Shown here one piece after another: positions 1 through 13,476 of a stretch of 64,000 nucleotides of DNA. Position 1 is the stretch's first letter. Each line of letters opens with the position of its first letter. This stretch comes from Bradysia coprophila. Lineage: Eukaryota; Arthropoda; Insecta; Diptera; Sciaridae. The stretch spans positions 1,959,772 to 2,023,771 of the forward strand of contig NW_023503372.1 in the NCBI RefSeq assembly GCF_014529535.1. The letters are read 5' to 3'. The notes beneath the pieces are model-generated. The model was not told the DNA's origin and made no database searches. It was given only the letters and a program-made list of their open reading frames with translations. A program made the translations under genes and the position numbers.

Positions 1-120
1 GACCCGTACATGCATTCTAGCCATTTCGTAAAGCTTAATCGCGACATATCGTCTCTCTACCCATACCCAACTTCAATATTTATATTCGAATACATTGCAC
101 TAATTCCCTCGCCATTTCAG

Positions 121-281
121 ACGCGATTCGTTTGAAAGAACAAAGATGTCGCAAGGAGTCTCATAAGCTGTGTGTCAACTTGACATATACCAGTAGGACA
201 ACACTCTTTCATCTATTTTACAAACACGGTCCAGTTCTTGATACGTCTTTTCAAATTGTTATTATTTTTGCACCTAAATAA
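121..281 (+). CDS. possible terminal exon of an upstream gene (partial)
   Basis: A pyrimidine-containing tract ending in TTTCAG at 115-120 is followed by an open frame. Read from 123, it gives about 52 residues (starting AIRLKEQRCRKESHKLC) and stops with TAA at 279-281. The peptide is mixed in composition, with one N-glycosylation-like NLT. I do not recognise it. It could be the last exon of a gene entering from the left edge, or chance. Only the acceptor and the open frame support it. Confidence 0.22.
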
Positions 282-467
282 CTTCTCAGTTTGAGTTGTA
301 CCTGCCTAAATTAGAAACAAACCAAAAAGCGGCCTACGTGTCAGGCAAAACGTTTTTCAATTCAAGGATATCGTTGCATATTTTTCCATTTGTTGAACGT
401 AACACTGACCGGAATCTCCGAACGAAATTTGTTTATTCCAATAATTTCATTTGTTGTCGATTCAGTT

Positions 468-1348
468 ATGTCTGAATACGAAGATGAAGATTCGCGGACC
501 GTATTTATTGCAAATTTATCCGACAAAGTGACTGAAGCACTGTTATACGAACTGTTTATGCAGGTAAAATGGTCCGAGCGTAACGCGCTGCATTCGTCTC
601 TATAATGGATTTTCAATTTCAGGGAGGACCTCTCGAAAAAGTGTCACAACCAAAAGATAAAGATGGTCGTGCTCGTGCCTTCGCCTTTGTAACATACGTA
701 AGTTGCATGTGTTTCGTTGGCGCTGAGATCTAAAATTCTCGTCTTGATTTCTAGGTTCATGCCGTCTCAGTTCCCTATGCCGTAAGTTTATTTCAAGGGA
801 CCCAGCTATTCAATCGTGAACTTACAATTAAGCCACGGAACAGTAACAATCCGAATGCTCAACAAAGACCGGAAAATCCGATGCCACAGCAACCGCAACC
901 GTTACGAAATCCGTTCGATTCCAATGCGAGATTCGGTAACAATGGTAGCAGCCGTTTTGATCGTCCCGATCAACTATCATCGTTGCGATCTGGTTTCAAT
1001 CCGATTCCGACAAAGGCGTCAATGCAAATGCAACCGCTGTTATCTCAACGTACTAGCAATCAACCACAGACGAATGCCATGAGCCACATAGATGTAAGCA
1101 AATTGATATCGATGGGATCGAATATGCTGCAATTGAATATGCTGCAGACGAATAGCCGTCAGTCCGATGTGCCGACGAGACCCACCTACGATATGTTGTT
1201 CGCGGATAGAGATAGTTCTGTTAGACATTCCAGCAGTTTAAAGATGCAAAATCGTCATAACAGTCGGCCGCACTACAGAGACGAACCGTATTCGCGCAGA
1301 TCTCCTCCACGGCATAAACAGCGTAGTGGGGATAGACGGAGGCGTTAA
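468..1348 (+). CDS. RBM7-like RNA-binding protein (single RRM)
   Basis: Three exons join in frame: 468-563, 623-697 and 755-1348, giving 254 residues. Introns are 59 and 57 bp with GTAAAA/CAG and GTAAGT/TAG borders. The N-terminal RRM spans about residues 9-85. RNP2 reads VFIANL (12-17) and RNP1 is RARAFAFV (48-55). The pattern KDKDGRARAFAFVTYVHAVS and the following SVPYA closely match RBM7/RBM11. In animals RBM7 is the RNA-binding subunit of the nuclear exosome targeting (NEXT) complex, which hands non-coding and unspliced RNAs to the exosome; that role is inferred by family. The C-terminal part is low complexity, rich in N, Q, S and M, and ends in a basic Arg/Ser-rich tail (SRRSPPRHKQRSGDRRRR), as in RBM7. 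The start at 468 is chosen because the RRM begins ten residues later; an earlier in-frame ATG at 390 would add only an unrelated leader. Confidence 0.85.
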
Positions 1349-1628
1349 ATTGAATGTTTTAGTTCGCCAAACCATTTTTAATTAAATTTTGCAATGAAAT
1401 TGCCAAATCTTTTTATTAACCTCCGACAGCAGTAACGGTCTTCGGCATAACTATTGAGTTTCCTAACCATCGGCAAATGTAGTCTGAATACCTGCATGAA
1501 GAGCACAACGTGGTACTGTTGGAAATGAAACGATGAAGTATGTGAGAATTGAGGAAGTGAGTTTGACAGTAAAGGGAATTTTAGTACAGTGAGACTAAAA
1601 CAATTTAAATAAATTATTGTCCGGGGAG

Positions 1629-1816
1629 CATGGCCTATTTTTGGAAATTTTTTCCAAAATTTCCAAAAAATTGCCAAAAATTTCCTAAAACTGGGAACGT
1701 CCAAAAATCGAATTTTTCCATCATTTCGAACTGTTTTGCCAACTGCTGAACTCAACCTTGCGTTTTAGCTGACTCTCAATTATCTTCTCCAAAAAAATTT
1801 CCAAAAATAGGCCCTG
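1629..1816. mobile_element. hAT-like MITE, 188 bp, with target duplication
   Basis: The ends are inverted repeats: CATGGCCTATTTTTGGAAAT on the left, and the complement CAGGGCCTATTTTTGGAAAT on the right. They are flanked by the exact 8-bp direct repeat CCGGGGAG at 1621-1628 and 1817-1824. An 8-bp duplication with CA(G/T)GG ends is the hAT pattern. No transposase is present. The interior near the left end is a run of TTTCCAAAA-type words, like the larger element at 11551. Confidence 0.8.
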
Positions 1817-2559
1817 CCGGGGAGGCACTCAGAAATCAGTACCCAGACAATTCTCTAAGAATCTCTAAGATCTTTTTGGAAGTCTGCAAAGGCAATATGG
1901 TGCAAGAGATGTTTATATCAGGAAAGTGAAATTTTAAATCCTCTTAGTCCGACTTCACTATGTCCAGCGAGCAATAATTCCTTGGCGATAATTCCCTGAT
2001 TGATAATTTATTCATTAAAAATTATTCGGTCGGGACAAAGCACTGCTCCTAGCATGAACACTGATTTGACAAGTGTCAAATTTGGAGCCTTTCGTGATAA
2101 GAGCTACCGCTTACGATTGTTTGAAACTCGTTCAGGAACTGCAAACTCGTTGCCAAAAGTGAAGATTTTGACATATTTTGAAAAGTGAAAAGTGAAACTT
2201 AACGAAGAGTTTCTGAACGAGCTAAATTTGGTAAATAAACCAATAATATACCCTGCTTCAGATCATACCCAGCGTATCTCCGACACTTCTGACACAGAAT
2301 TGTAGAGTGAGGAATATGACCGTAAGGGCTGAAAGACCCGCCTGAAGTGGTTGGAAAACTTGTAAAATAAATTTTTCCTCAGAACGCTTTGCAACAACAC
2401 TTGCATCTTCTTCAAAGGGCCCAAGTATTAGTTACCAGCGTCTAATTTCACAGATTGATACAATCCTCTACTTCATTAGTTTTTACGTATACGAGGGTTG
2501 CTATCTATATTTGTGGACTCTGATACTTCTAGATGGTAGTCACTGTGGTAGCGGATAGC

Positions 2560-2790
2560 TTTGGGTCTTTTTAGGAGGAACTACACCAATAAGAACAATA
2601 ACATGTTCTTGAGCCATTATATATATTACCATTTGGAAGCTACACATGACAGAGAGATACCAAGAATGGAAGACGTACCACGATGGTCTCAATATGAAAA
2701 TTTGACTAAAAATTACGCCTGGCTCCCGTGACTAGTCGAAAGGAATTTTTTATTGTTCTACTGTGGTAATTCCTCCTAAAAAGACCCAAA
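2560..2790. mobile_element. inverted-repeat element (MITE)
   Basis: The left end TTTGGGTCTTTTTAGGAGGA is repeated exactly in inverted form at the right end (2771-2790). It encloses about 190 bp without coding potential. Target duplication is not clear. The sequence just right of it (GAGATCAGCGGGATGAAAC, then CTCTAGAGAAAGACTTGACT) recurs in diverged form near 30519-30575, which suggests the flank belongs to an older repeat. Confidence 0.6.
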
Positions 2791-3256
2791 CTTGAGATCA
2801 GCGGGATGAAACAGTGTATCTAAGTCTAAGTACTCTAGAGAAAGACTTGACTGGACGAATTTTCTTTTTGTTCTGAGGCCACAAATTTGAATAGAAACCC
2901 TCGTACAATCCTACTGGTAAATACCACACCTAATGCATTGCATTTCAAATAACGTAGTACAATACGCCTCACATCACCACGCCATTGCCGCCGTACGGTA
3001 AACTCTAGTTTTTTTTTTTTTTTTTGAACAACAGTACATACGTGTGAGACCATCGGACGCACTCATTCTTTCGACGTGTCATCTTTCATTTTACAAAAAA
3101 TTTGTTCATACAGTTTCCAATCTGTGAGCAAGCTGTTCGGTTGTGGTTCATCAGTTTTGCAAGAAAAAAAAAAGAAATTCGCAAAGCTAACTTTCTAAAC
3201 AAGAAAACATCTTTGAACGTCCTGATTAACTCCAGACACACAACAAATTCGTTACA

Positions 3257-6505
<3,249 letters not shown>

Positions 6506-6860
6506 ATAACTTGAATATCATAAATTTTTTGAATTGACCTGCCTAAGTTTCTAAACTTTTTTTTTGTAAAATCAAGAGAATTTTTTTCGTTTATATTTTT
6601 TACTGTTAATTTTAAAAAAAATTAAAAAAAAAATGGGAATTTAAGTAAATCCGTCTATACTCATAAATGAAATCAAAATTTTTTTTATTTCTTGTTTCGG
6701 TTGATTCGGTACGATAATCGGGTCGTGTCGTTTTTCTCGGTGTCAATGACTAGGAATTTTATTTCGGATTTCTTTTCGACATAAAACCAAAGCTATTCGT
6801 CGGCCTACAGGTGTGGTCATTTAAGTTTTCCAACCGTTTTCCAATTAATGTTTTGGTTTT

Positions 6861-7083
6861 AGCCCGAGGAAAGTGGTTTCACTTAATTGTTCTGATCGGT
6901 ATTAAATTGCAAGCATCACTGGCCCTTAAATGGCCCAAAATGTTGATGCGATGTGTGGTTTGAAAAGCTTTCGTTTTTGGAATGGAATTTGATCATTTGA
7001 TATTCCAAAAGCAAATATCACCAACAACGGCTTGGGCCACTTCAGGCCAGTGATGCTTGATATTTAATAACTTCCCTCGGACT
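6861..7083. mobile_element. inverted-repeat element, about 220 bp
   Basis: The left arm (AGCCCGAGGAAAGT, then AAGCATCACTGGCC) is matched in inverted order by the right arm (GGCCAGTGATGCTTGATATT, then CCCTCGGACT). The arms are imperfect but collinear over about 60 bp each, with no coding capacity between. It is an old MITE of unknown superfamily; no target duplication could be read. Confidence 0.55.
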
Positions 7084-7943
7084 AGCCGGCTACAGGAACC
7101 CGATTATCGATAAAATTTAATTTATTTTTTGTGTCAAACTTTTCAACGTAATTCAGTTGTATTGATGAGTTGAAAATGTTGGCAGGAAAAGGGTATGAAA
7201 CATTTCAAATTACCCCAGTTATAATTTAACAAAAAATTTTATTTGAAAGAAATTGCTGAAGCACAAAAACTTATTATGAACACACATCTTCAACGCAAGT
7301 CCCATCATCACAAACTCCCAATAAAAAACCAATGGGACTGGTGCGTGATGGACTTTGATTTGTCAATCATTTAATCGCATGTAAATAAACATAAATAACT
7401 CAAAACAATTTTCAGAAGAATCAAACAAGAAATTGAAATTGAAATTCAAAATTTTATTTTTATTTAACTTAAACGTGATACAAGTATTCGGTTCACAAAA
7501 TGTCTCAAGCATTCCATCAATGAAAATTTTCTTTTTTATCGAAGGTGCAAATGAAAATTGAAGAAAAATTATTGAATAAAAATGTGAGATGTTGTGCAAG
7601 AAATGTTTGTTTTCGTTAGATTTTATCAATTACAATTAGGTATTTACGGCACATTCAGCCTCTTCGATACAAAACCTTGTTGCTAGCAGAACGTTGTTTC
7701 ACGTAGTACCGTAATTTGTCACCCGCTCGAAATTCGATTGAGGCCGTTTAGGATCGCGATATGAAGACATTTTTGTTTGAGCTACCTTGTAAAGGGATGA
7801 GGATTTTCATAATTTACTTCAGATTATGTTATGCAAACAACGAGAGAATCAAAGGCGAGTAGAATGAGTTTGGACAGCACTTACAAATAAGAATCCCTCT
7901 AGACAGTAACACTACAATGGCATGCGAGGTATCGTTGAAAAGC

Positions 7944-8155
7944 TTAACCGTCACAGACGGCAAGCATATTAACGGTTTTACTATCTGATCTATTACTTCA
8001 TTTGATCGAAGATTTTCATAGATTGATTTCAGAAATCTTCTACTTGATTTGCTTTGAACTTGCTTTTTGCTATATAAGAACTCTTTAGTCAGAGCTTGTC
8101 GTTTATTATTACTGTCGTTGTCGATAACAGATGACAGCCGTCTGTAACAGGTTAA
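7944..8155. mobile_element. piggyBac-like MITE, copy A
   Basis: The element sits between TTAA at 7944-7947 and TTAA at 8152-8155. Its ends are inverted: CCGTCACAGACGG on the left, CCGTCTGTAACAGG on the right. TTAA target duplications with CC-starting ends are the piggyBac signature. The interior carries the words CTATTACTTCATTTGATC and GTCGTTGTCGATAACAGATG, which recur in the copies at 16331 and 31159. Confidence 0.75.
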
Positions 8156-8527
8156 TTCAACCTCTTCTAGGACAACCTATTTCAGAAACAAAGACATTCA
8201 CCAAGTGAGAAAGATAACTTTTCAAAGTTCATGAAGCTTTTCGGATTTGTGTTGCATCAAGGCTTGATTTCCACTTATCAAAAAAGTACTCAATGCGAGA
8301 GACAAAATTGAATTTTTAAAATTTTTGCTTTTTTGAGTTGAAACCATATTTAAAATGCAAATTTTCTTGACATTTTGCTCTCAATTTTGAAAAACTCTTT
8401 TGTTAGATTTCTAATGTATTCGTGAGTTAAGCAATTTTCCGTTGGGAACAAAATTTGTACTTTGAAGGTCCGAAAAGCTTGCATATCTTAATTTTTTCAA
8501 GTTTGACGTAATAGTAATAGTCAATTG

Positions 8528-8820
8528 TGTATCTGTTTTGGACGTTGCAATTTCGAACGAAGTGAGGGCTACTTGCGAAAGTGCCTAAAATCAATCGTCC
8601 AAAACAGATACTCAAAAAATTTTTCATGTAATGGGTCGAAAACCAGAGAAAAATCTCGAAACTCCCCCATTTTCGGCCCCGACACATGAAAAATACTATT
8701 TCATGCTTCAGGGCCGAAAAAGAGGGAAATTTTCAATATCTTTTTCAGAGTTTTTGGCCCTTTTAATGAAAACTTACACCTGCTTTGGATAATTGATTTT
8801 AGACACTTTCGCTTGCGAGT
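8528..8820. repeat. nested inverted repeat
   Basis: GTATCTGTTTTGGACG at about 8528 is repeated in inverted form near 8603-8618. A second arm, GCGAAAGTGCCTAAAATCAA near 8576, is inverted at about 8797-8815 (TTGATTTTAGACACTTTCGC). A diverged relative of the second arm occurs near 23086 (CGCGAAATTGCCTAAAATAT). This fits an old fold-back or MITE family. Confidence 0.5.
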
Positions 8821-9769
8821 TTGGAGATGGTAGTGAAGAGCAACAATTTTGACTTCTTCAACTGTTTCCCAATTCTTGGCTTTTATTCTAAAGAAATTCG
8901 ATCGTAAAGTTTGGAGAATAGAAAATTGAACGACGATCTACCAAAGTATGGTAGCGGCATAGTCCCAAGTAGCATTTCATAACCGCGGTTGGAAAAATGG
9001 CTGATTCGTTGCCAACTTTTTCGTTGTCCAACGGTTATGTAACGAATAGCAGCTTATTGATGGTAGCAGAGGAGCTGTACAGTTTATTTGAATGTATTGA
9101 TGAAAAAGTAGCAGAAATCTACGAAACGTTTTCTCGTAAAATTTATCGCCATAAGTTCATTTCGATAGAAGATCTTTGTCGAATAAAATTTGTTTGATTA
9201 GCGTTGATGGTAAGTAAAATTGGTGGAACTGTTCAGTATTTTAATCTTAATTTGAATTGAATTGACGCCTACCCATTTTATCATAACACACTTCATTCTA
9301 TGTAGAATTATGTTCCATACTCCCTGGCCTCACTGCTATCAGGGAAATTTGCCATTGTTTTCAATAAGACGTTTTGAATGGTGATTTCAATCAGAAAATC
9401 GTAGCTCCTCATCCTGGGATCGATAATATGCGACGCTTGAGATCCATAATATCGAATGCTTCGGATCCATAGTATCCGAGGACGCCAAACCTTATGACCT
9501 AGAATTTACATTCGTTTTATTCTTTCACTATTTGTTAAATTCTTTAAAAAGTCTTGACGAAACGAATAGCAAAAAGCTTCCTTGGGTAGCATTTAGGTGT
9601 GACAGACCTACATTACTTTTCATTCACATATTCGATACTTACATTCAGCGGAAAATTTTCGACAATATTTACAACTATAGGTCAAGTCTTTGCTTATATT
9701 CTACGAAGTTCAGAAGAAAGAACAAAAAAAAGTTAAAAAATTAATGAAATTATATTACGGGCCATATGG

Positions 9770-10297
9770 CTACGCCTCGATTACAGCTTGTTTTACATCG
9801 TCTAAATAATTATCGATTTGAGACTCTAAAGCCAGGATGTGGCCTGTATTGCAAGTTTCACTTCCAATGAACGTGACGATCAACGGCAATTTGTTCATTT
9901 GAACCACCTACAAAATGCGAACAATGGTAATATTAGAGTCGGCCGTTGGAGTTGACCAAAAAAAAAGGAAAATCAAAATGCTATACCTGATAGTTGGAGT
10001 ACATGCAGATGATTGTCTGATTTCTGCCCAGACCTAGTTTGCTCGATTGGTCGGTTGCCATGGTGAATGTGGAGAGGAACGAGGGCTTCATTGCCAGTTC
10101 CGGTGCATGTTCGTTGGCGACACGTATCAATGGAATGCCATCACGGTCGGTAACCAAAACCGATTGCAGACCTACTATCCTGCAATGGATTGGATACACG
10201 GAAAATATAATTGCCAAAAAAAAAGCGAAACCGATCAATTTGATGGAACTAACTTTTGCATGAGACTGTTGAAATATCGTTTGACATCATCGGTCAT
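9770..10297 (-). CDS. LAMTOR3: Ragulator complex subunit LAMTOR3 (MAPKSP1/MP1)
   Basis: On the minus strand, exons 10254-10297, 9987-10179 and 9770-9907 join to 124 residues, exactly the human length. The protein aligns with LAMTOR3 without gaps: MTDDVKRYFNSL at the start, then VLVTDRDGIPLIRVAN, FLSTFTMATDQSSKLGLG and NQTIICMYSNYQVVQMNKLP. LAMTOR3 is a roadblock-fold protein that pairs with LAMTOR2 in the Ragulator scaffold on lysosomes, where it recruits Rag GTPases and TORC1 and scaffolds MEK/ERK. Introns are 79 and 74 bp. The first exon is only 44 bp, so a frame read straight through gives a false start (MIGFAFFL...); the donor GTTAGT after 10254 and acceptor TTGCAG before 10179 restore the family N-terminus. 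Confidence 0.93.
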
Positions 10298-10495
10298 GGT
10301 TACGGAATGTGGTTCTAATGTTCTACGAAATGATTTAATAAATTTAACAAGAAAAAGAATATTTAATAATCGTAAACAGAAAGCACAAAAGGTTTGCCTT
10401 TAGAGTTGCTATTCGATGACAGACATCAGCTGATTTTGTTGTCGCTGCAAAGAGCCGTCATGAAATGATGCCGTGTATAGATTACACTTTCAAAA
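10298..10495. promoter_or_regulatory. possible bidirectional promoter interval
   Basis: About 200 bp separate the LAMTOR3 start codon (minus strand) from a plus-strand open frame at 10496. It is the likely promoter/5' UTR region of LAMTOR3. No TATA box or other motif is distinctive, so this rests on position alone. Confidence 0.3.
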
Positions 10496-10693
10496 ATGTG
10501 CGCATTTTGTTTGAAAATGAAACCAATCATAGCATCTGCAACCAAGCAGTGGAACAGATTTTTCAAGAGGGACCTGCGAATGCAACTCTACTATGTTGTC
10601 ATTATAAAAGTTGCTAGTGTACTATATTTTAGACACACATGGCACACAGTTGTTGGTAGTATTTTGATTTTGATAATTAAATTGTTCATCTGA
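10496..10693 (+). CDS. small membrane-like open frame, unrecognised
   Basis: A 65-residue frame starts at ATG 10496, divergent from LAMTOR3. It has a basic N-terminal half (KQWNRFFKRDLRMQ) and a hydrophobic end (VVGSILILIIKLFI), the layout of a small mitochondrial or ER membrane protein. I do not recognise it. It may be only a first exon or chance; the position head-to-head with a housekeeping gene is the main argument for it. Confidence 0.22.
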   Translation: MCAFCLKMKPIIASATKQWNRFFKRDLRMQLYYVVIIKVASVLYFRHTWHTVVGSILILIIKLFI

Positions 10694-12349
10694 TTGTTAA
10701 TTGACAAATTTTCATTAAAGAATAATATTTGACAACTATTTGTGCGATCTGTTTGAAATGACCTACTTGCTACATTTTTTTGTGCCACTTTAGAGGCTCT
10801 CATTAAATAAACTTGTGGCTGTTAAGAATATCCGTTAAGAAAATCTATTCTAGTGCTTGGTTCAGTGCTATGAACCAAGTAATTTTATGGTAGTTGTATG
10901 TACAGTTTTGTTGGATTTGTCATAGTCTTTATTTTCTAAAGCTCTAGAACATTTCAAGAACATGATAGAATACTGAGCTAAGTAACTGCTCACCTTCAAG
11001 TTCCTATAGGAGAATGGAGTTTAGAAACTAAGGGTAAAATCTAGTACAATTTAGTACTTTTCTTCATAAAAAGACTGCTGTCACTGAAATGTTTTTTCAT
11101 GAACAAACTTCACTACTGAGGCATTTCATAGGAATGAATCAATGTGAGGTTGTTACACAAAAAAATAGTCCAGTGAGATTGAAGTACTATAAAAAATGTG
11201 GCGCCTCTACCGGCCAACCGACTAGGCAAATTGAGACCGCTCTCACTCATGGAAGTTTTTTGTGTGTGATTTCATTGAGAGAAAAAGCAGATTCGACAAG
11301 AACCAAACGATTATCTCTAACATAATGAAGTGGTTCGATCAATGAGTGAAAATATAAATTTACTAATCAGAAGTTAAAAACTAAATCCAGCTCGCGGCGC
11401 TTTTTTCAACTTCTAGTACAAAATGTTTAATTTTCACAAACTTCCGCTCGCCCGTCCATGTTCAATCGGAAAGCAGTCCAAAGGTAAGGGATTAAACTAT
11501 GTACGACGCAGGAATTTACGGGTCCATTCACCATAATCAGTAATTATACCCAGGGCCTATTATTTGGGAATTAATTTCCAAAATTTCCAAAATTCACAAA
11601 TATTCACAAATATTCCCAAATATTTCCAAATATTCCTAAATATTCTCAAATATTCACAAATATTCCCAAAAATTCCCAAATATTGAACTGAATTGAACAA
11701 GTCGTCTGTAGAGACGCAGATGTCTTTTCACTCAGGAACTACCCTTTAAATATTTGAACGATCAGTGGATATTATCCTTATAAACTTTTTAATACACAAA
11801 ATGACCTGTTTTAAGCCGATGGAGGAACCCCAAAAGATTTAAGTGTTAAGTGCAAATAACACTTTGTTCATAAGGAATATGCATTGACATTGCCTAATCA
11901 CGTCAAGCACATTACGTCCGAGGATCCAAATTTTTGCTTTGACTTCAAAAACCTTGTCATCTAAGTCCCTAAATTGATTTCTGATAAATTAATCTGGTTT
12001 TAGTCGGCCGTGATTCTAGAAAAGAGATGATCCAGTAGAGATGAGTCCGTAGAACGGCAATTATTTTCTATCGTATTCTCTTCTTCAAGTCTTCCGATAT
12101 AAATACGCTTTGCTGCTTCGCGAATAGATGTCGTTCTTGGCTTATAATTTGGTTATCGATTTTGGAAATATTTGGGAATTTTTGGGAATATTTGGGAATA
12201 TTTGGTAATTTTTGGGAATATTTGGGAATTTTTGGGAATATTTGGGAATAATTGGAAAGTAGAAGATTGAAGAAATGTATACGATAGAAAATACCTGCTG
12301 TAATGTCGTTGGATATTCCTAAGTCACTCGTGAACAGCTACTCTTAGCT

Positions 12350-12476
12350 TTCTTTTGAATTTCGACTGACCGAAATCAGCGTTATTTTTTCCGGGACTTT
12401 CTTATATACTACCACTACATATAAGAAAGTTCCGAAAAAAATGGGGCTGATTTCGGTCAGTCGAAATTCAAAAGAA
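12350..12476. repeat. 127-bp near-perfect hairpin
   Basis: Arms of about 58 bp pair almost completely: TTCTTTTGAATTTCGACTGA on the left, TCAGTCGAAATTCAAAAGAA on the right, with ACTTTCTTATAT/ATATAAGAAAGT next to a short loop. It lies inside the 11551-12829 element, so it is either part of that element or a small MITE that jumped into it. Confidence 0.7.
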
Positions 12477-12609
12477 TACCCTCTAAAAAACTTCTGATGG
12501 ATGTCATTAAATGTCAGTGGCATTTAGACACGATTCATAAAGCCTGGTTGATAACAATACAAAAAAATAAAACTAACATTTTGGCAGAATATATTCAAAA
12601 GGATCAATT

Positions 12610-12820
12610 TTTTGGAATTAATTCCTAAAAATTCCCAAAAATTCCCAAATATTTCCAAAAATTCTCAAATATTCCCAAAATTTCCAAATATTCCCAAAAT
12701 TCCCAAATATTCCCAAAATTCCCAAATATTCCCAGATATTCCTAAATATTCCCAAAATTCCCAAATATTCCCAAATATTCCCAAAATTCCCAAATATTCC
12801 CAAAATCGATTCCCAAATAA
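12610..12820. repeat. TTCCCAAATA minisatellite
   Basis: An uninterrupted array of 8-17 bp units made of TTCCCAAAA and TTCCCAAATA variants. It produces matching false open frames on both strands (repeated asparagine, proline, serine and glutamine words on plus; glycine, isoleucine, phenylalanine and tryptophan words on minus). It belongs to the right part of the hAT-like element. Confidence 0.8.
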
Positions 12821-12837
12821 TAGGCTTAGATTATACC

Positions 12838-13075
12838 TGATAGTTGGAGTCACGACAGAGTAAAGTTAACCAGACAGGAGCGCTGATTTGACAAGTGACC
12901 TGAATAATCTAGTAGTCCAATATTTTTTCCGAACAAAATTTTTCAATTTATGTCAGTGTTCATTTGAGTTCATTTTCACACAGTGTATTAGGTCCCTTAT
13001 TTGACGTTTCGAAAATGAACCGCTCCTGCCTGGTTTATTTTAATCTGTCGTGTTGGAGTACATGCAGATGATTGA
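12838..13075. pseudogene. LAMTOR3 exon/intron-junction fragment split by a MITE
   Basis: Together with TATACC of the left element's right-hand target duplication (12832-12837), bases 12838-12850 and 13060-13075 reproduce 9982-10015 of LAMTOR3 without a mismatch: 34 bp across the end of exon 2 and the first intron bases. The fragment is interrupted by the MITE at 12851-13052, which duplicated TTGGAGT. Identity fades beyond 13075. It is too short to code for anything. Confidence 0.5.
12851..13052. mobile_element. short MITE with CACGACAG ends
   Basis: The ends are inverted for about 32 bp with a few mismatches: CACGACAGAGTAAAGTTAAC and the complement of the right end, CACGACAGATTAAAATAAAC, both continuing into CAGGAGCG. 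The direct repeat TTGGAGT (7 bp; 8 bp GTTGGAGT if the last G is counted) flanks it at 12844-12850 and 13053-13059. It is probably hAT-like. Confidence 0.75.
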
Positions 13076-13476
13076 TGTTTAGGATTCCTGGGTATAGTTT
13101 GCACGAGGGGGAAACTATGCGAGTAAATGCTAAGGCAGTTTTTTGGCATTAATACACAAAATTGGATGTGTGTGTACATCTGTTTCAACTCACGCACATA
13201 ATAGTTTAACAATAGAATTCTGAAAATTTTGACGCTATACGTCGCCCATACGTCGCTCTCTAAAAGGCCAGTAATAAAGTACTTTGCACTCGATGTCATA
13301 AATAACCATTATGTAGGTGGTGTGGACGGTAGATACTGTGATCCTTTGTTTCCTTTCACTGTCATCACAAAAATCACGTGAACACTTCAGACACAGACGG
13401 TGTCACAACCTAACTGCATTGAGGTCTGCGTCACAACGGGGAGAAATAAATAAAAGAAATGCAAATATGTGTGACT

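Larger units (their letters stand above)
1349..3256. other. intergenic region with two MITEs
   Basis: The stretch between the RBM7-like gene and SERP1 holds two inverted-repeat elements, listed separately (1629-1816 and 2560-2790). It also has a poly-T run near 3009-3024 just upstream of SERP1. The longer open frames here are either the MITE read through or lack any coding character. No gene is supported. Confidence 0.6.
6506..9769. other. intergenic region, SERP1 to LAMTOR3, with inverted-repeat elements
   Basis: Three repeat elements are listed separately (6861-7083, 7944-8155, about 8528-8820). A short degenerate tandem run lies near 9418-9483, with GATCCATA-type words about 24 bp apart. 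A 66-residue open frame at 8997-9197 is treated under rejected items. No gene is supported in this interval. Confidence 0.55.
11551..12829. mobile_element. hAT-like element with minisatellite interior, 1.28 kb
   Basis: The left end CAGGGCCTATTATTTGGGAA and the complement of the right end (CTAAGCCTATTATTTGGGAA) form the terminal inverted repeat. The 8-bp direct repeat ATTATACC flanks it at 11543-11550 and 12830-12837. Three blocks of the interior (about 11576-11690, 12165-12250, 12610-12820) are arrays of TTCCCAAATA-type words, the middle one inverted. A 127-bp hairpin lies at 12350-12476. There is no transposase frame. Confidence 0.72.

Noticed and set aside
1378-1755. 125-residue minus-strand open frame
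   Set aside because: More than a third of it is the 1629-1816 MITE; the remaining part has no coding features.
8997-9197. 66-residue frame beginning MADSLPTFSLSNGY
   Set aside because: The composition is acceptable and the ATG context is good, but there is no recognised domain, partner exon or conserved neighbour; left out as unsupported.
10039-10403. Two plus-strand frames of 74 and 118 residues opposite LAMTOR3
   Set aside because: They are antisense shadows of LAMTOR3 exons 1 and 2.
12612-12863. Open frames on both strands with repeated short words
   Set aside because: They are translations of the TTCCCAAATA minisatellite.
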